DNA of 64,000 nucleotides, taken from assembly GCF_014692525.1 (NCBI RefSeq), contig NZ_JACNYL010000002.1:1178001-1242000 (forward strand), written 5' to 3'. Positions within the stretch are counted from its first letter, which is position 1; every line of letters begins with the position of its first letter. Source of the DNA: Sphingobacterium chuzhouense. GTDB lineage: Bacteria > Bacteroidota > Bacteroidia > Sphingobacteriales > Sphingobacteriaceae. This document shows, in pieces, positions 49,827 to 58,004 of this stretch. The notes beneath the pieces were generated by a model. The model made no database searches. It was not told the DNA's origin and saw only the letters and a program-made list of their open reading frames with translations. Both the position numbers and the translations under genes were made by a program.

Positions 49827-50343
49827 ATAATAGTTAAAATTTTAAATTAGTAAAGCCCTAAATTAATGCTTCGAATGGATTGGTATACTATCGAAAAAAA
49901 TTCTTGTAGCGTCCATGCGACACCCATTAGAGAGCCTTATAATCAATAAGTTATGATATTATGGATTTAAACGCTTTTAAGCGTGTCCTTTTTGTAGTTT
50001 AATTACGATATAGATTGTAGTTGAAAAAACCTTACTGTACGAAAATTAGCAAAAAAATAAAATAAAGTGGATCAGACAATTACTTCTTAACTATTAATCT
50101 TGTTTTTTCCATAACACACTTGTATTAAGCCTTAATTCAACTTATCTTCTAATTAACAAATAAATAGGATCTTATAAGGGTATCATTCGGACTTTGTTCG
50201 GATATTATTCGGATAAAATCGGAAAAGATACGATTAAACTTCTAATTATATATGTTTAAAATATAAAGTAATTATTACTTCAGTATTTGGAATATACTTG
50301 ATTATTCCCTATCTTAATAGCATAATTATAAATTCTCTAGATC
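49827..50343. other. 517-nt gene-free AT-rich region
   Basis: No convincing coding frame was seen on either strand. It is very AT-rich, must contain the aqpZ promoter (leftward) and that of the DUF6266-like gene (rightward), and its most regular element is the helically phased CGGA array at 50186-50233. No convincing TAnnTTTG box was found directly before either gene. Confidence 0.7.
50186..50233 (+). repeat. five helically phased TTCGGA-type repeats
   Basis: TTCGGA at 50186, 50197 and 50208, TCGGA at 50219 and TACGA at 50229 recur with spacings of 11, 11, 10 and 11 nt between their C residues (50188, 50199, 50210, 50220, 50231). One unit per DNA turn would place identical contacts on one face of the helix, about 110 nt before the DUF6266-like gene. 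Spacers are AT-only apart from a few bases. It could be an operator for a protein that binds cooperatively, or a curved/architectural element. Confidence 0.65.
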
Positions 50344-51015
50344 ATGGCAAGAGTTAAGAATGGTATTAACGGTACTGTTTCGGGCAAAGTAGGTCCGTCT
50401 GTTTTTTGTAAATGGAAAGACATTTATTATGTAAGAAGCCTTCCCCGAATAAAGAAAAATCGAAAACCCACATCAGGACAGCGGAGGAACCAGAGCAAGT
50501 TTGCCTTTATGCAAGAATGCTTATCACCTATTGTTCGTTTTGTTCGTTTGGGCTTTATGCAGTATGCGCCAAATCGTACCGGACATAACTCTGCGATGTC
50601 TTATAACCTACGGGAAAGCGTTATTGTCGAAGACGAACAATACCGTCTGGATTACGAAAATTTTGCTATAAGCCGAGGATTACCCTCACCGGTTTCCCAT
50701 GTTGAGATCGATCAAGAGGATGGGCAAGTTACTATACGTTGGCAAGTGGATACCGACTTCAGACAGAAGCACGGAGACAGAATGTTTCGGTGCATAGCAC
50801 TACTCTACCCCGATGATGGTGTAGACCGTATAAATACAGCCGGCGTTTTACAAGATAGTTATTTGGAAGATGGGGAACAGATTATGTCTATAGCACAAGC
50901 ACCTAAGGATGCAGCCTATCACGTTTACCTGGCATTTCTTGCGTCCGATGGCAGTAACATCAGCACCGACAGTATATATTTAGGTAAAATTGTAAAAGAG
51001 TCTACACCACTATAG
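50344..51015 (+). CDS. DUF6266-like protein of unknown function
   Basis: A 223-residue protein with the N-terminal signature MARVKNGINGTVSGKVGPSV and then CKWKDIYYVRSLPRIKKNRK; I recall this pattern in a Bacteroidota family called DUF6266. It has no signal peptide or membrane helix. The first 100 residues are strongly basic; the last 120 are acidic and beta-rich, with strands such as DGQVTIRWQV and YHVYLAFLASDGS that suggest an immunoglobulin-like or fibronectin-like fold. Function is not known. It stands alone after a long regulatory-looking region and its 3' end overlaps that of the convergent ldhA by 14 nt. Confidence 0.65.
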   Translation: MARVKNGINGTVSGKVGPSVFCKWKDIYYVRSLPRIKKNRKPTSGQRRNQSKFAFMQECLSPIVRFVRLGFMQYAPNRTGHNSAMSYNLRESVIVEDEQYRLDYENFAISRGLPSPVSHVEIDQEDGQVTIRWQVDTDFRQKHGDRMFRCIALLYPDDGVDRINTAGVLQDSYLEDGEQIMSIAQAPKDAAYHVYLAFLASDGSNISTDSIYLGKIVKESTPL

Positions 51016-52000
51016 CTTGTTCATTAGACGGTGTACGTCCTGAGAGCAATTCCTCGATATTTCTAAGTGTCGTTCCAGCTATCTGTGTCAAAGCCTCTTC
51101 CGTAAAGAATGCCTGATGGGCGGTGACCAATACATTTGGAAAACTCATCAGCCGTTGAATCGTATCATCTTCGATGATGGTACCACTTAAATCTTTAAAA
51201 AACAATTTCTCTTCCTGCTCGTACACATCAAGAGCAAGACCACCGATTTTGCGTGTTTTTAACGCGTCGATTACTGCCGATGTATCGATTAACGCCCCTC
51301 GACTGGTATTTAACACCACAACCCCATCTTTCATTTGTTGTATGGACGTGTTATTAATCATGTGTTTGTTCTCAGGCGTTAGCGGACAATGGAGCGAAAT
51401 AATATCGGAAGACCTGTATAACGTATCCATATCAACATACGACACGCCCATTTCCTTTAGTTGTTCATCTTCATAGATATCAAAAGCGAGTAATTTACAG
51501 CCAAACCCTTTTGCTACCCGACAAAAGGCCTTGCCGATCTTCCCGGTTCCAACAACACCAATTGTTTTTCCGTGAAGGTTGAAACCTAATAAACCGTTTA
51601 ACGAAAAATTTTGTTCTCGCACCCGGTTGTAGGCTTTATGCGTTTTACGATTCAACGTGAGCAGCATCGCCATAGCATGTTCTGCCACTGCTTCCGGAGA
51701 ATAGGCTGGCACACGGCATACAGATATACCAAATTCACGTGCTGCATCTAAATCTACATTATTAAAACCAGCACAACGCAAAGCCACTATCTTCACGCCA
51801 CGCGAAGCCAGCACTTCGATCACTTCCCGATTCACACGATCGTTGACGAAAACGCATACTGCATCTACATCAGTTACGGCCTGCACGATGTGGGGACCCA
51901 AATGTGTTTCATAAAACTGATATTCGAAACGTCCATCTGGGTTTTCACGGTTGAAAAACACACGGTCATAAGGTTGGGTTGAAAAGAAAGCTATCTTCAT
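51002..52000 (-). CDS. ldhA: D-lactate dehydrogenase-type 2-hydroxyacid dehydrogenase
   Basis: An NAD-dependent D-2-hydroxyacid dehydrogenase, most like fermentative D-lactate dehydrogenase (pyruvate to D-lactate). The Rossmann motif is TIGVVGTGKIGKAFCRVAKG; the catalytic residues are Arg in NTSRGALID, Glu in LDVYEQEE and His in VTAHQAFFTEEAL. YETHLGPHIV, RCAGFNNVD and VPAYSPEAVAEHA fit LdhA well. Length 332 residues is normal. It is convergent with and overlaps the DUF6266-like gene by 14 nt, with no terminator in between. A near-consensus TATATTTA sits 5 nt before the ATG. Confidence 0.88.
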   Translation of the reverse strand: MKIAFFSTQPYDRVFFNRENPDGRFEYQFYETHLGPHIVQAVTDVDAVCVFVNDRVNREVIEVLASRGVKIVALRCAGFNNVDLDAAREFGISVCRVPAYSPEAVAEHAMAMLLTLNRKTHKAYNRVREQNFSLNGLLGFNLHGKTIGVVGTGKIGKAFCRVAKGFGCKLLAFDIYEDEQLKEMGVSYVDMDTLYRSSDIISLHCPLTPENKHMINNTSIQQMKDGVVVLNTSRGALIDTSAVIDALKTRKIGGLALDVYEQEEKLFFKDLSGTIIEDDTIQRLMSFPNVLVTAHQAFFTEEALTQIAGTTLRNIEELLSGRTPSNEQAIVV

Positions 52001-52128
52001 AGTGCTAAATATAGAAAAAAGAACAAAAAAAATGCAATATTACAATTAAGGCAGGATAATTGCTTTCATTGTATCGATTTTTATGTAGTTGATAAACTAC
52101 GGGACATTTAATAATTCAATACACAAAC

Positions 52129-52821
52129 ATGAAAAAAGGTATATTTTCCGCTTTTGTTTTATTTGTTTTTTTCTCAACACAATCTGTTTTTGCTCAGTTT
52201 TCCCGCCCTATAAGCGTGGGTGCCGGTGCAGGCGGTACGATGGTATGGGCCGATCTAGGAAATACCGACACGCGATTTGCGGGCTACATAGAAGCAGAAG
52301 GACTGGTAACCCCCTTTATCTCTGTCGGAGTTAAAGGAGAAAAAGGAATGTTAAGCGCGTGGGGCTGGAACAGCGACTTTGAAAATCGCTATCACGCCAT
52401 CAACGCCAATGCGAAAGTCCGACTCGGCCAGTTTCTATCCCTTCCACCCAACTATAGCTATTATACACTAGGTGCCAGTACATTCAGCAAGATACTCGCC
52501 AACATCTATGTAGGAGCCGGTGTGGGAGTAATGAAAAACAACATCAATCATCGTATAGATGGTAGCTATAGGGCATCTATTGAAAATATAGGTGGGGAAA
52601 TTTCGGAAGATTTAAATTCCCATCAATTGGCAATCCCTTTCAACATCGGGTTGGATATACCTATCGGGCGGACACTTTATGGGCCGCGTTGGGCGATCAA
52701 CATCAATTATCAGCAATCCTTGCTTCCCAAAGATAATGTTGACGGTGTTATTAATAGTAAGATGGACCAGTATTCCTATCTTTCTTTAGGTGTAAAATTA
52801 GCCTTGTTTAATCGTAATTAG
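52129..52821 (+). CDS. outer-membrane beta-barrel protein upstream of gldK
   Basis: A 230-residue exported protein with a clear signal (MKKGIFSAFVLFVFFSTQSVFAQ). The mature part has alternating hydrophobic strands (ISVGAGAGGTMVWADLG, IYVGAGVGVMKNN, RWAININYQQSLLP) and ends in YLSLGVKLALFNRN, consistent with a small eight-stranded barrel. It is not clearly PorP/SprF. Its position 30 nt before gldK and in the same direction suggests it is co-transcribed and could be an envelope component tied to T9SS; this is inferred only from location. Confidence 0.65.
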   Translation: MKKGIFSAFVLFVFFSTQSVFAQFSRPISVGAGAGGTMVWADLGNTDTRFAGYIEAEGLVTPFISVGVKGEKGMLSAWGWNSDFENRYHAINANAKVRLGQFLSLPPNYSYYTLGASTFSKILANIYVGAGVGVMKNNINHRIDGSYRASIENIGGEISEDLNSHQLAIPFNIGLDIPIGRTLYGPRWAININYQQSLLPKDNVDGVINSKMDQYSYLSLGVKLALFNRN

Positions 52822-52851
52822 TATCAACCCATAGCTTATAAATTTAGTATA

Positions 52852-54150
52852 ATGAATAAGAAGAATTTGAGACACAGATTATCCCAGCCTCGGACTGTTG
52901 TTATCGCTCTGTTAACATCATTGATAGTCGTCGCGGCTTGTAAATCAAACAATTTCTATAATGCTCCAAAAGTATCCGCTTTTAGAGGCGGTAAACTCCC
53001 TGCTCCTCCGGGTATGGTATACGTTCCATCGGGAACAATTTTATACAAAGGTTCCTTAGATAGTGGAGATGTGGGTAAAAACGTCAGTCTTAGTGCATTC
53101 TTTATTGACGAAACAGAGGTCACCAACAAGCAATACCGCCAATTCGTCAACTGGGTGGCGGATTCTGTCGCGATAACAGATTATTTAAACGATGACCAGT
53201 ATTTCTTGGACATTGCCGGTGAAGATGGGCAACGCCGCATTAACTGGAAACGGGTAAAGCGCGTGTCGCCAATATGGCGCAGTAATGACCCTACTATTCA
53301 GGAACAACTTGCACCTATGCTTGCTATGAAAGGTTCGCGCAGAACACTAAACCCCGAAGTTGTTAAATATCGGTTTTCCTATTTGAGATCAAACGGACGT
53401 ACAGAAACCGAATATGTAACCGATACCGTTGCGGTAATGCCCACAGAAGACATTTGGTCTGAGGATTTCCCCAATGCACAGTTAGCTTCCATGGATGCCA
53501 ATTACTTTACACATGAATCGTTTGATTATTATCCGGTAGTCGGCGTTAATTGGAAACAGGCACGTGCTTATACAGACTGGCGCGGAAAAGAGTTGATGGC
53601 TAATATCATGAACAATTCTTATTTGAGTGGTTATCATCTCACCTTTAGCTTACCAACAGAAGCACAGTGGCAATATGCTGCCGAAGGAAAGCTCGATCCA
53701 CGGGACACGATATCGGGAACTCGCCTAACAATTGATGGTAAAGAAGGTAAAAAGAAATTGGCCGTTAATTACAAGCAAGGAGAAGGTACCTACTCACAAG
53801 ATGGGGCAACCTTTACCGTTCCAGCAAAATCGTATACTCCAAATGCTTTTGGTATTTACAATATGGCAGGAAATGTAGCAGAGTGGACATTGGATGCCTA
53901 TAGCCCCTCTGCTATTGCTTTCGTCAACGATTTGAATCCGGTTCTATTATACGATGCAAACGAAAGTGATAGCGACGCCTTGAAAAGAAAAGTAGTAAGA
54001 GGAGGTTCATGGAAAGATAACGGCGAACAGTTAAACAGCGAAACCCGTAACTATGTGGTAGACTATGAACCACATTCATACATCGGTTTCCGCTGTGTTA
54101 TGTCTGCAGTAGAAATGCCGACGCAACAAGTTAAAACCAGGAGATATTAA
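52852..54150 (+). CDS. gldK: T9SS ring lipoprotein GldK
   Basis: GldK (PorK) forms, with GldN, the large periplasmic ring of the type IX secretion system under the outer membrane. The 432-residue protein has a signal anchor and a lipobox ending at Cys30 (VVAACKS), then a formylglycine-generating-enzyme-like (SUMF1) fold: PPGMVYVPSG, FFIDETEVTNKQYRQFVNWV, DYYPVVGVNWKQARAYTDWRG-type segments, LPTEAQWQYAAEG, NAFGIYNMAGNVAEWTLD and VRGGSWKD. The fold is structural here. Unlike the common K-L-M-N order, it is followed directly by gldN (42-nt gap). Confidence 0.93.
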   Translation: MNKKNLRHRLSQPRTVVIALLTSLIVVAACKSNNFYNAPKVSAFRGGKLPAPPGMVYVPSGTILYKGSLDSGDVGKNVSLSAFFIDETEVTNKQYRQFVNWVADSVAITDYLNDDQYFLDIAGEDGQRRINWKRVKRVSPIWRSNDPTIQEQLAPMLAMKGSRRTLNPEVVKYRFSYLRSNGRTETEYVTDTVAVMPTEDIWSEDFPNAQLASMDANYFTHESFDYYPVVGVNWKQARAYTDWRGKELMANIMNNSYLSGYHLTFSLPTEAQWQYAAEGKLDPRDTISGTRLTIDGKEGKKKLAVNYKQGEGTYSQDGATFTVPAKSYTPNAFGIYNMAGNVAEWTLDAYSPSAIAFVNDLNPVLLYDANESDSDALKRKVVRGGSWKDNGEQLNSETRNYVVDYEPHSYIGFRCVMSAVEMPTQQVKTRRY

Positions 54151-54192
54151 TTAGAAGGTTAAGAAGGTATATTAAACATAAAATTAGCAGAA

Positions 54193-55335
54193 ATGAAAAT
54201 TTTAATAGCAGCGGCTTTACTACTTGGGGTTAATCACCTCATGGCGCAACAGGAAGTCGATATTCCACCTCAACAGAATACCACTAGGATGGATACGCTC
54301 AAACAGGACGTATTTTTAGGGAACGAACAAAATGCACTTTCTTATGATACAGCCAATCAGGAGGTATTAATGGATACGATCCCCGTCACGGATGGTTTCT
54401 ATCAGGCAAACAACCTAGAAGATGCCGTTCCATTTGCTTATCCTAAAGTGAATATGAAAAATATCCGCTTTTACAAACGGGTTTGGAGGGACATCGACCT
54501 GTCCAATGAAGAAAATTATATCTATGCCATTCCGGGCGCATCCTTAATTGAGGCCATCATGAAAGGAATAAACGAAGGAAAATTAACGCCTTACAGTCCG
54601 GAAGATGATTCTTTCAAAACAAAAATGACCGCGAGCGAAGGCGTCGCGCGTTTTGCAGATAGCGTATTAGTTCCAATTTTTGACGAGGAAGGGAATCAGA
54701 TCGATGCACAAATGGCATTGAATGAATTTAACCCCGAACGTGTCACCAAATTCAGAATCAAAGAAGATATTTTCTTCGACAAACAGCGCGGCCGTCTAGA
54801 GACACGCATTATCGGTGTAGCACCATTAATGGATATTTCTTCTTCCGCAGAGCTTGCAGAATCGGTAGGTTCAACACCGGCATTCTGGTTGTATTTCCCT
54901 CAATTGCGCTATACGCTGGTAAAGGTTGATGTTTCTGATCCCGACAGGGGTCTTTATGACATGAGTATGGATGACCTTTTTGTTCAACGGAAGTTTGCAA
55001 GTACCATTATCCGCGAATCTTCTCCTAGCGCGATGCGTCAAGAAGCACAATATGCAGAAAACGCTTTACAACAACTGCAGGAGGCTCAACAAATCGAAGA
55101 TAAATTGGAAACTTATAAGGAGAGGCTTTGGTCTGCCCCAAAAGGTATAAATCAAGAAGAGCTTGAAAATTACCAACCACCGGTGCGAAGACAAAACAAT
55201 ACGCCATCGACCAGCAATCCATCAAGTACAACGCCAACAACAACTGCTGAAGAAGAAACAGGGTTGGAGACAGAAAGTCAACAAACTCCGGAACAGCAAC
55301 AGCAGCCTATAGAAGAAACAGAAGGGTTGGAATAA
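54193..55335 (+). CDS. gldN: T9SS ring protein GldN
   Basis: GldN (PorN) is the partner of GldK in the periplasmic ring. The 380-residue protein has a signal (residues 1-18), a Gln/Asp-rich linker, and the conserved domain with NIRFYKRVWRDIDLSNEEN, FKIKEDIFFDKQRGRL-like and WLYFPQLRYTLVKVDVSDPD segments. The C-terminus is low in complexity: a long stretch rich in Gln, Thr, Ser and Glu (about residues 330-380) that I do not regard as standard. It lies next to gldK with gldM and gldL on the other strand, and ends at a perfect long hairpin. Confidence 0.92.
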   Translation: MKILIAAALLLGVNHLMAQQEVDIPPQQNTTRMDTLKQDVFLGNEQNALSYDTANQEVLMDTIPVTDGFYQANNLEDAVPFAYPKVNMKNIRFYKRVWRDIDLSNEENYIYAIPGASLIEAIMKGINEGKLTPYSPEDDSFKTKMTASEGVARFADSVLVPIFDEEGNQIDAQMALNEFNPERVTKFRIKEDIFFDKQRGRLETRIIGVAPLMDISSSAELAESVGSTPAFWLYFPQLRYTLVKVDVSDPDRGLYDMSMDDLFVQRKFASTIIRESSPSAMRQEAQYAENALQQLQEAQQIEDKLETYKERLWSAPKGINQEELENYQPPVRRQNNTPSTSNPSSTTPTTTAEEETGLETESQQTPEQQQQPIEETEGLE

Positions 55336-55351
55336 GATAAAGAGTAAATAT

Positions 55352-55402
55352 AATAAACGAAAAAATGCCGCTCAAAAAATGAGCGGCATTTTTTCGTTTA
55401 TT
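55352..55402. terminator. perfect 23-bp bidirectional hairpin between gldN and gldM
   Basis: Arms 55352-55374 and 55380-55402 are perfectly complementary over 23 bp with a five-A loop. The GC-rich centre (GCCGCTCA with TGAGCGGC) is flanked by A-runs and T-runs on both sides, giving good termination in both directions. It is the junction of the two convergent halves of gldKLMN. Confidence 0.92.
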
Positions 55403-55413
55403 GCCTTTGAATG

Positions 55414-56952
55414 TTAGTTAGCCGTTAACGCGACGGCATTCAATTGTCTCGGAGATCCGTCAGGCCCAACTGCGATAATATTATCAAATATTACTCTGGT
55501 ACCCGGAACGATTCCGTTTAAGGCCGTTTTCATGCTGGAACTTAACGTTCCTCCATTAGTAGAAAGTACGATGGCATCTGCCCTTGGTTTGGCGATAATC
55601 ATACTGAATTTAGTGACCTTAAATTTAGCGTCAAAATCAAAGTTATCCAACGTTGCAAAAACAGCGTTTTGAGCCTTAAGTGCCACAGTCGCCATATTAC
55701 CTCCTGTCTTTCCTCCAAATTTGGCAATCGGATCCGGTATTCTTTTCACCCTAAACTCTGTTGTGCTCAACGTTTGTACTCTGCCTGGCGCTACTTCCGC
55801 CGAAACAGAAACTGTTGCCGTGCCTGGCGAGCTAACCGTAGCATTATATTTACCACCTGAACCGGAAAGCTTGCCACCGCCACCATTCAGGCTGACCCGG
55901 ATCTTATCCGTCGGTGTACCCGGAGCAGAAACGGACAGTGGATTGCTGACACCGATATAGAGCACATTCATTTTATCCGGTGAAACAACCGCCGATGGTC
56001 TTGCAACCTGATAGATTTGTTCCGGTGTACGATATTCCTTAACAGTACCGTCCGTCTGTTTAACATTAATCACTCCAGACCATTTAAAAACACCTTCTTG
56101 ATTGGTCGGAACTGTATACACTCCCTTTCCGTCCACGACATTCAATGGTGTTCCGTTGACCGTAATGGTTGGTTGTGATTTTGAATCGGACGCCGTTAGG
56201 AAAACCTCAGCAGTGTAAGGCTGTCCTTGAATCAAATAGGACGTCGGCGCAACCGCAACTGCCGCAAACTTATCCAAATTTACCACAGCTTGATCCATTT
56301 TGCCCAAAATAAGTTTCACAACATCAGATTCTGCATTCTGTGCATCAACTTGTATTTTAGTCAGCGTAGTCATAGCAGCCGTCAGAGGCGTTCCACTGCC
56401 GAAGTTAATCTCTTCCCATCTCCTTTTCCCATTGACGCCCTTCTCGGGATCTTGCGCCTCCAATGAAAATGAAACAGACTGTCGGTCATCTTCATTTAAT
56501 AATGACAATAATTTTTCACGCGTACTATTTATTTTCTCCTTTAATTCCGCCCCTCTTTTTCCGTTAATCATAAGGTGAGGCGCAATATCTGCGTTCTCAC
56601 GTCGAACCAAATCGCCTGTATCTTCATCGTATCCACCACCTTGTTTTTCAAATTCCTGTTTCAATTCGTTAATATATTGATCTAGTTCATCGACAACTGC
56701 GCGAGCCTGTTTAGCCTGTTCATAGATAGGTTTCGCCCGTTCCGGTTCTTCTTTTAGTTTTGTACTCTCAAATGCCGCAAACAACTGTTCGACAGAGTTG
56801 TCGACATTGGTCTTAGATGCTTCAAGACTGTCATTGATATTCTTAAAAGCGTCTAATATGGAGTTTGGTACATTCAATGCGAGTAAGGCGAGCAATACCA
56901 AATATAAAATATTGATCATGCGTTGCCTTGGAGTCTCTCTTCCGTAAGCCAT
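55414..56952 (-). CDS. gldM: T9SS motor protein GldM
   Basis: GldM (PorM) joins the inner-membrane GldL motor to the GldKN ring across the periplasm. The 512-residue protein starts MAYGRETPRQRMINILYLVLLALLALNVPNS-like, with one transmembrane helix (residues about 13-30) holding the conserved start, then four periplasmic domains (helical D1, and beta domains D2-D4 with PTSYLIQGQPYTAEVFLTA, NVLYIGVSNPLSV and FRVKRIPDPIAKFGG). It runs leftward, 32 nt after gldL, opposite in direction to gldK and gldN. Confidence 0.94.
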   Translation of the reverse strand: MAYGRETPRQRMINILYLVLLALLALNVPNSILDAFKNINDSLEASKTNVDNSVEQLFAAFESTKLKEEPERAKPIYEQAKQARAVVDELDQYINELKQEFEKQGGGYDEDTGDLVRRENADIAPHLMINGKRGAELKEKINSTREKLLSLLNEDDRQSVSFSLEAQDPEKGVNGKRRWEEINFGSGTPLTAAMTTLTKIQVDAQNAESDVVKLILGKMDQAVVNLDKFAAVAVAPTSYLIQGQPYTAEVFLTASDSKSQPTITVNGTPLNVVDGKGVYTVPTNQEGVFKWSGVINVKQTDGTVKEYRTPEQIYQVARPSAVVSPDKMNVLYIGVSNPLSVSAPGTPTDKIRVSLNGGGGKLSGSGGKYNATVSSPGTATVSVSAEVAPGRVQTLSTTEFRVKRIPDPIAKFGGKTGGNMATVALKAQNAVFATLDNFDFDAKFKVTKFSMIIAKPRADAIVLSTNGGTLSSSMKTALNGIVPGTRVIFDNIIAVGPDGSPRQLNAVALTAN

Positions 56953-56984
56953 TCTTTTCCTTTTTTGTTATAAAATGATTTTTC

Positions 56985-57800
56985 CTACACACGTGGCTGA
57001 TTCATCGCCGTCAACATACCGCCATATACGGTATTCAAAGCAGCTAGGTTCTTAGCCAACTTGTTCACTTCTTCCTTAAATACCTTCGAGTCATCTAAGG
57101 ATTCATTGAAGTTTTTCATTGTATAACTTAAGCTTTCATAGAATTGATTCATGGATTGCAGATGGGATGCCGAATCACGTAATTCCCGTTCGTACATCTC
57201 GTTCAACGATTTCAGGTTGTTTGTGAGACTCTGTACTTGTTTATGATAACCTTCGGTATCCATATTCGTATTGGACATGGCTACGAGATTGGCAGAAGCT
57301 TTTTCAAAAGCCATACTGAGATTATCAAATTTCGAACTCGCATATTTCAATTTCTCCGTAAATTCATTTGCCGCAAACGATACATCTGATATTTGGTTAA
57401 TAGCAGAAACTTTATCACCAAAATCACGCAAGCCCCTCCCCAGATTTTCAATCATTGCAGGTTCTATCTTTGCATCCGCAAACATTTTATCTAATGCCTC
57501 TGTGGCTGATGGTCCTGCCGGTTGATGACTAAGTGCAACAGAACGTTGCGGCAGCTCTCCGGCGTAATTCTCATCCAATTCAGGATATACCCTCTCCCAT
57601 GCGGGCTCTTTTGGAGGTGGATTGAATCCCATTAAAAAAAATAGAAAGGCTTCCACCGCTAAACCAATACCGATCATATAGTTGGCGAACGAGCCCCCTA
57701 TATAAAGTATTTTAAACAGAACACCAACAATAACGATACTAGCTCCCCAAGAGATAGCAACGTGTAACCATCTTGAATTGTCTTTTTTCTTTACGCTCAT
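56985..57800 (-). CDS. gldL: T9SS motor protein GldL
   Basis: GldL (PorL) is the inner-membrane proton-driven motor subunit. From the ATG at 57800 (MSVKKKDNSRWLH) the protein has 271 residues: two transmembrane helices (IVIVGVLFKILYIGGSF and YMIGIGLAVEAFLFFLMGF) with the conserved Glu in the second, the PPPKEPAWERVYPEL segment, and a long cytoplasmic coiled coil (NLKSLNEMYERELRDSASHLQSMNQFYESLS region). I prefer this start to an ATG at 57824, which adds eight atypical residues. It is followed by gldM in a leftward pair. Confidence 0.93.
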   Translation of the reverse strand: MSVKKKDNSRWLHVAISWGASIVIVGVLFKILYIGGSFANYMIGIGLAVEAFLFFLMGFNPPPKEPAWERVYPELDENYAGELPQRSVALSHQPAGPSATEALDKMFADAKIEPAMIENLGRGLRDFGDKVSAINQISDVSFAANEFTEKLKYASSKFDNLSMAFEKASANLVAMSNTNMDTEGYHKQVQSLTNNLKSLNEMYERELRDSASHLQSMNQFYESLSYTMKNFNESLDDSKVFKEEVNKLAKNLAALNTVYGGMLTAMNQPRV

Positions 57801-57877
57801 ATTTTTATCAATTTTTAGTAGCACGATGATACGTCGATAACGATTTATGAATTAAAACGCGATTTGATTCATAAATA

Positions 57878-57967
57878 TTACTTTTCATAACTCGTATATC
57901 GAAACGATCCCAAAGTACTAGCAATAAAAATACCACAAATTACGATCGGCGGGATAAGATTCTTCAT
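57878..57967 (-). CDS. possible 29-residue hydrophobic small protein
   Basis: A leftward frame between tonB and gldL reads MKNLIPPIVICGIFIASTLG and then SFRYTSYEK. It has the form of a short membrane peptide: a Lys-Asn start, one hydrophobic span and a basic-aromatic tail. It begins 37 nt after the tonB stop in the same direction, consistent with co-transcription with tonB and gldL. There is no homology evidence available to me and a frame of this length can arise by chance. It could otherwise be the remnant of a longer membrane protein gene. Confidence 0.3.
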   Translation of the reverse strand: MKNLIPPIVICGIFIASTLGSFRYTSYEK

Positions 57968-58004
57968 TGCGTTCAGAACGATAACTAAAAACGATTTTTG
58001 GTGT

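Noticed and set aside
50186..50233. CRISPR-like short repeats
   Set aside because: Units are only about 6 nt with 5-nt AT-rich spacers and there are no cas genes; this is a phased motif array, not a CRISPR array.
52852..54150. GldK (formylglycine-generating-enzyme fold) as the maturase for the sulfatase at 19.4-20.9 kb
   Set aside because: GldK is a T9SS ring lipoprotein located outside the cytoplasmic membrane; its SUMF1-like fold is structural, and sulfatase maturation needs a dedicated FGE or anSME encoded elsewhere.
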